Assembly: GCF_020010905.1 (NCBI RefSeq)
Contig: NZ_JAGJBY010000002.1
Coordinates: 4,464,001-4,528,000 of the forward strand
Source of the DNA: Streptomyces acidiscabies
Lineage (GTDB): Bacteria > Actinomycetota > Actinomycetes > Streptomycetales > Streptomycetaceae
Direction: 5' to 3'
Length of the DNA stretch: 64,000 bases
Shown here: positions 62,154 to 64,000 of the stretch, piece by piece
Numbering within the stretch: position 1 is the first letter of the stretch
Layout of the letters: every line of letters begins with the position of its first letter
Notes under the pieces: generated by a model
Seen by the model: the letters and a program-made list of their open reading frames with translations, nothing else
Database searches by the model: none
What the model was told of the DNA's origin: nothing
Translations under genes and position numbers: made by a program

Positions 62154-63284
62154 ATGCGCACCCCCGTCACGATCATCGGCGCCGGACTGGGCGGACTCAC
62201 GCTGGCCCGCGTCCTGCACGTCCACGGCATCCCCTCCGTCGTCTTCGAGGCGGAGCCCTCCCCGTCGGCGCGTACGCAGGGCGGGATGCTCGACATCCAC
62301 GACTACAACGGCCAACTCGCCCTCCAGGCAGCCGACTTGACGGACGAGTTCCGCGCCATCGTCCTGGAGGGCCGCGAGGCGATGCGCGTCCTCGACCCGG
62401 ACGGGACCGTCCAGTTCGAGCAGGCGGACGACGGCACCGGCGGGCGCCCCGAGGCGATGCGCGGCGAGCTGCGGCAGATGCTGATCGACTCCCTCCCGGC
62501 CGGCACCGTCCGGTGGGGACACCGGGCCGCCGGAGTCCGCGCGCTCGGCGCGGGCCGCCACGAGGTGACCTTCACCGACGGCACCACCACCGTCGCGGAC
62601 CTGCTGGTCGGCGCGGACGGAGCCTGGTCGAAGGTCCGGCCGCTGCTCTCCGGCGCCGTGCCCTCGTACGCCGGCACGTCGTTCGTCGAGACGTACCTGT
62701 TCGACGCCGACACCCGGCACCCGGTCGCCGCGAAGACCGTCGGCGGCGGAATGCTGATCGCGCCCTCACCGGGCCGGGAGATCTTCGCCCACCGGGAGAG
62801 CGGCGACACCCTCCATATGTACGTGGCGCTGTCCAAGCCGCTGGACTGGTTCGCCGGCATCGACTTCACCGACGCAGCCACGGCCACCGCGCGCATCGCG
62901 GCGGAGTTCGCGGGCTGGGCACCGGAACTCACCGGGCTGATCACCGACACCGACACCCCGCCCGTCCTGCGCCCCCACCACGCCCTGCCGGCTGGCCACC
63001 GCTGGGACCGGGTACCCGGGGTGACCCTGCTCGGCGACGCCGCCCACCTCGCGGCGCCGAACGGCGAAGGCGCGAATCTGGCCATGCTGGACGGCGCCGA
63101 ACTCGGCAAGACCCTCGCCGCGCACCCCGACGACACGGAGGCCGCGCTTGGCGCGTATGAGGAGGACATGTTCCGACGGGCCACCCAGACCGCCGCGTTC
63201 GAGGGCGCCGAGATGCTCGGGATCGACTCCGAGGAGAACACGGCCCGGGGGCTGATCGGCAGGCACGCCGAGAACGCGGGCTGA
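62154..63284 (+). CDS. TetX-like class A FAD monooxygenase
   Basis: 376 aa from ATG 62154 with GAAGGAG upstream. FAD motif IIGAGLGGLTLAR (about 7-19), DG motif LLVGADGAWSKVR near 154-166, and GDAAHLAAPNGEGANLAMLD near 292-311. This subgroup includes TetX tetracycline-inactivating enzymes and many Streptomyces tailoring or self-resistance hydroxylases. Substrate specificity cannot be read. Divergent from the five-gene operon across a 270-bp gap that could hold both promoters. Confidence 0.88.
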   Translation: MRTPVTIIGAGLGGLTLARVLHVHGIPSVVFEAEPSPSARTQGGMLDIHDYNGQLALQAADLTDEFRAIVLEGREAMRVLDPDGTVQFEQADDGTGGRPEAMRGELRQMLIDSLPAGTVRWGHRAAGVRALGAGRHEVTFTDGTTTVADLLVGADGAWSKVRPLLSGAVPSYAGTSFVETYLFDADTRHPVAAKTVGGGMLIAPSPGREIFAHRESGDTLHMYVALSKPLDWFAGIDFTDAATATARIAAEFAGWAPELTGLITDTDTPPVLRPHHALPAGHRWDRVPGVTLLGDAAHLAAPNGEGANLAMLDGAELGKTLAAHPDDTEAALGAYEEDMFRRATQTAAFEGAEMLGIDSEENTARGLIGRHAENAG

Positions 63285-63377
63285 GGCTCGCGGATCGCGG
63301 CGAGATCGGGCGGAAACGCACCCGCGACAGTGGTATCGGCTCGTGTACAGGGGACACTCTCGCGGGGGGAGTAACGG

Positions 63378-63715
63378 GTGCCGCAGACGTCGCGGGGTTC
63401 GCAGACGGGGGAAGGGGATGCTTCGGTCGCGCGTCCGCCCCAGCATCCGCCCAAGTGGGCCTGGTGGCTGGTCGGCATCGTGATTCCGCTGCCCGTCGGC
63501 CTGTTCCGCCTCACCAACGTCGACAGCCGTATCGTCTACTCGATCCACAACCAGCACACCGGCGGAGCTTCCGCTACGACACGGCACGGCACGGATGGAA
63601 ACTGGTCAGCCGAAACAGCGGCAAATGCGTCGCCCTGCCCGCAGGAAGCGGCGACCAGGAACAAGCGCTCCAGGAAGACTGCGCCGGCGACACCTGGCTG
63701 CTCTGGCGCACCTGA
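63378..63715 (+). pseudogene. Decayed membrane-anchored ricin-type lectin gene
   Basis: From GTG 63378 (GGGGGA upstream) the frame gives a cytoplasmic start, one membrane segment (WAWWLVGIVIPLPVGLF) and VDSRIVYSIHNQHTG. At about 63570 the reading shifts; the second frame continues RHGWKLVSRNSGKCVALPAG and QALQEDCAGDTWLLW to a stop at 63715, the end of a ricin B-type repeat. The middle of a lectin domain is missing, so this is a frameshifted, shortened remnant. Confidence 0.65.
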
Positions 63716-63776
63716 CCGATTCGCGGAGAGAGAACTCAAGGAACCTCTCACACGACTTCGGACCGCGAGTGCTTGA

Positions 63777-64000
63777 TCACGCCGCCCGGGTGGCCCTGCG
63801 CCGGTAGACCAGGTACGGCCTCGCGAGGTACCCGACCGGCGCACTCCACACGTGTACGAGCCGGGTGAACGGCCAGACCGCGAAGAGGAGGCAGGCGCTC
63901 AGCGCGTGGAGGCGGAACAGGAGGGGAGCTTCGGAGATCGCCGAGGGGCGGGGGCGCAGGGTGAAGACGCCCCGGAACCAGAGGGAGACGCTCTCGCGGT
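63777..64000 (-). CDS. narI: Respiratory nitrate reductase gamma subunit NarI (C-terminal part)
   Basis: Minus strand, stop at 63777; the 5' part lies beyond the window. The C-terminal 74 residues include RLHALSACLLFAVWPFTRLVH and SAPVGYLARPYLVYRRR, the last membrane segment and tail of NarI, the heme b subunit that passes quinol electrons to NarGH. The His in RLHAL is a heme-ligand position in the family. The rest of a narGHJI operon is expected to the right. Confidence 0.9.
   Translation of the reverse strand, partial: RESVSLWFRGVFTLRPRPSAISEAPLLFRLHALSACLLFAVWPFTRLVHVWSAPVGYLARPYLVYRRRATRAA

Noticed and set aside
1..64000. CRISPR arrays, tRNA, rRNA, replication origin or att sites
   Set aside because: No regularly spaced repeats, cloverleaf candidates or integrase genes were seen; the only mobile element is the ISAs1-family copy.

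Overview
The window is very GC-rich with strong third-position GC bias, overlapping stop/start codons, frequent GTG starts and actinobacterial gene families (HxlR and XRE-cupin regulators, a modular type I polyketide synthase, a type II DAHP synthase). This points to a Streptomyces or close relative. Most of it is accessory or chromosome-arm-like content.

Layout. 1-0.5 kb: N-terminal membrane part of a probable sensor kinase (cut by the window edge). 0.7-5.9 kb: a tight operon glnT-glxB-glxC-glxD plus a monomeric sarcosine-oxidase-type flavoenzyme, which looks like an N-methylglutamate/gamma-glutamylmethylamide route. 6-10.4 kb: crotonase, two HxlR regulators, an SDR fused to DUF1330, an XRE-cupin regulator and a YqeY-like protein. 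10.4-11.1 kb: a broken HEAT-like gene. 11.5-17.1 kb: a solitary one-module polyketide synthase (degenerate ACP-KS-AT-KR-ACP-TE). 17.2-29.5 kb: membrane protein, SDRs, Rieske oxygenase, lactate permease, quinone oxidoreductase/AraC pair, MFS and APC transporters, hydrolase, SnoaL-like protein.

29.5-49.2 kb: a biosynthetic gene cluster bordered on the left by a truncated amidohydrolase relic. An eight-gene minus-strand operon encodes prenyl diphosphate synthase, P450, UbiA prenyltransferase, arylamine N-acetyltransferase homologue, PabAB, PabC, an AurF-type di-iron N-oxygenase and DAHP synthase. It faces a second P450 with an unusual I-helix, two methyltransferases and a private set of MEP-pathway genes (ispH, dxs, ispG). 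The logic is: make 4-aminobenzoate, prenylate it with a possibly C-methylated prenyl diphosphate, N-hydroxylate, O-acetylate the N-OH, then cyclise with a P450. This is the established logic of benzastatin/virantmycin alkaloids. Two bidirectional promoters share the same architecture. A LuxR-type and a PucR-type regulator lie at the right end; the PucR-type gene is split near its start by an ISAs1-family element with a perfect 10-bp target duplication.

49.9-61.9 kb: a small secreted protein, then a minus-strand operon of five large proteins (686-959 aa, no recognised family) that share two sequence modules and tandem beta-sandwich-like repeats; one carries an OmpA-like insert. This is the best candidate for an undescribed system. 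62.1-64 kb: a TetX-like flavin monooxygenase, a decayed ricin-type lectin gene and the C-terminal end of narI. No tRNA, rRNA or CRISPR array was seen.
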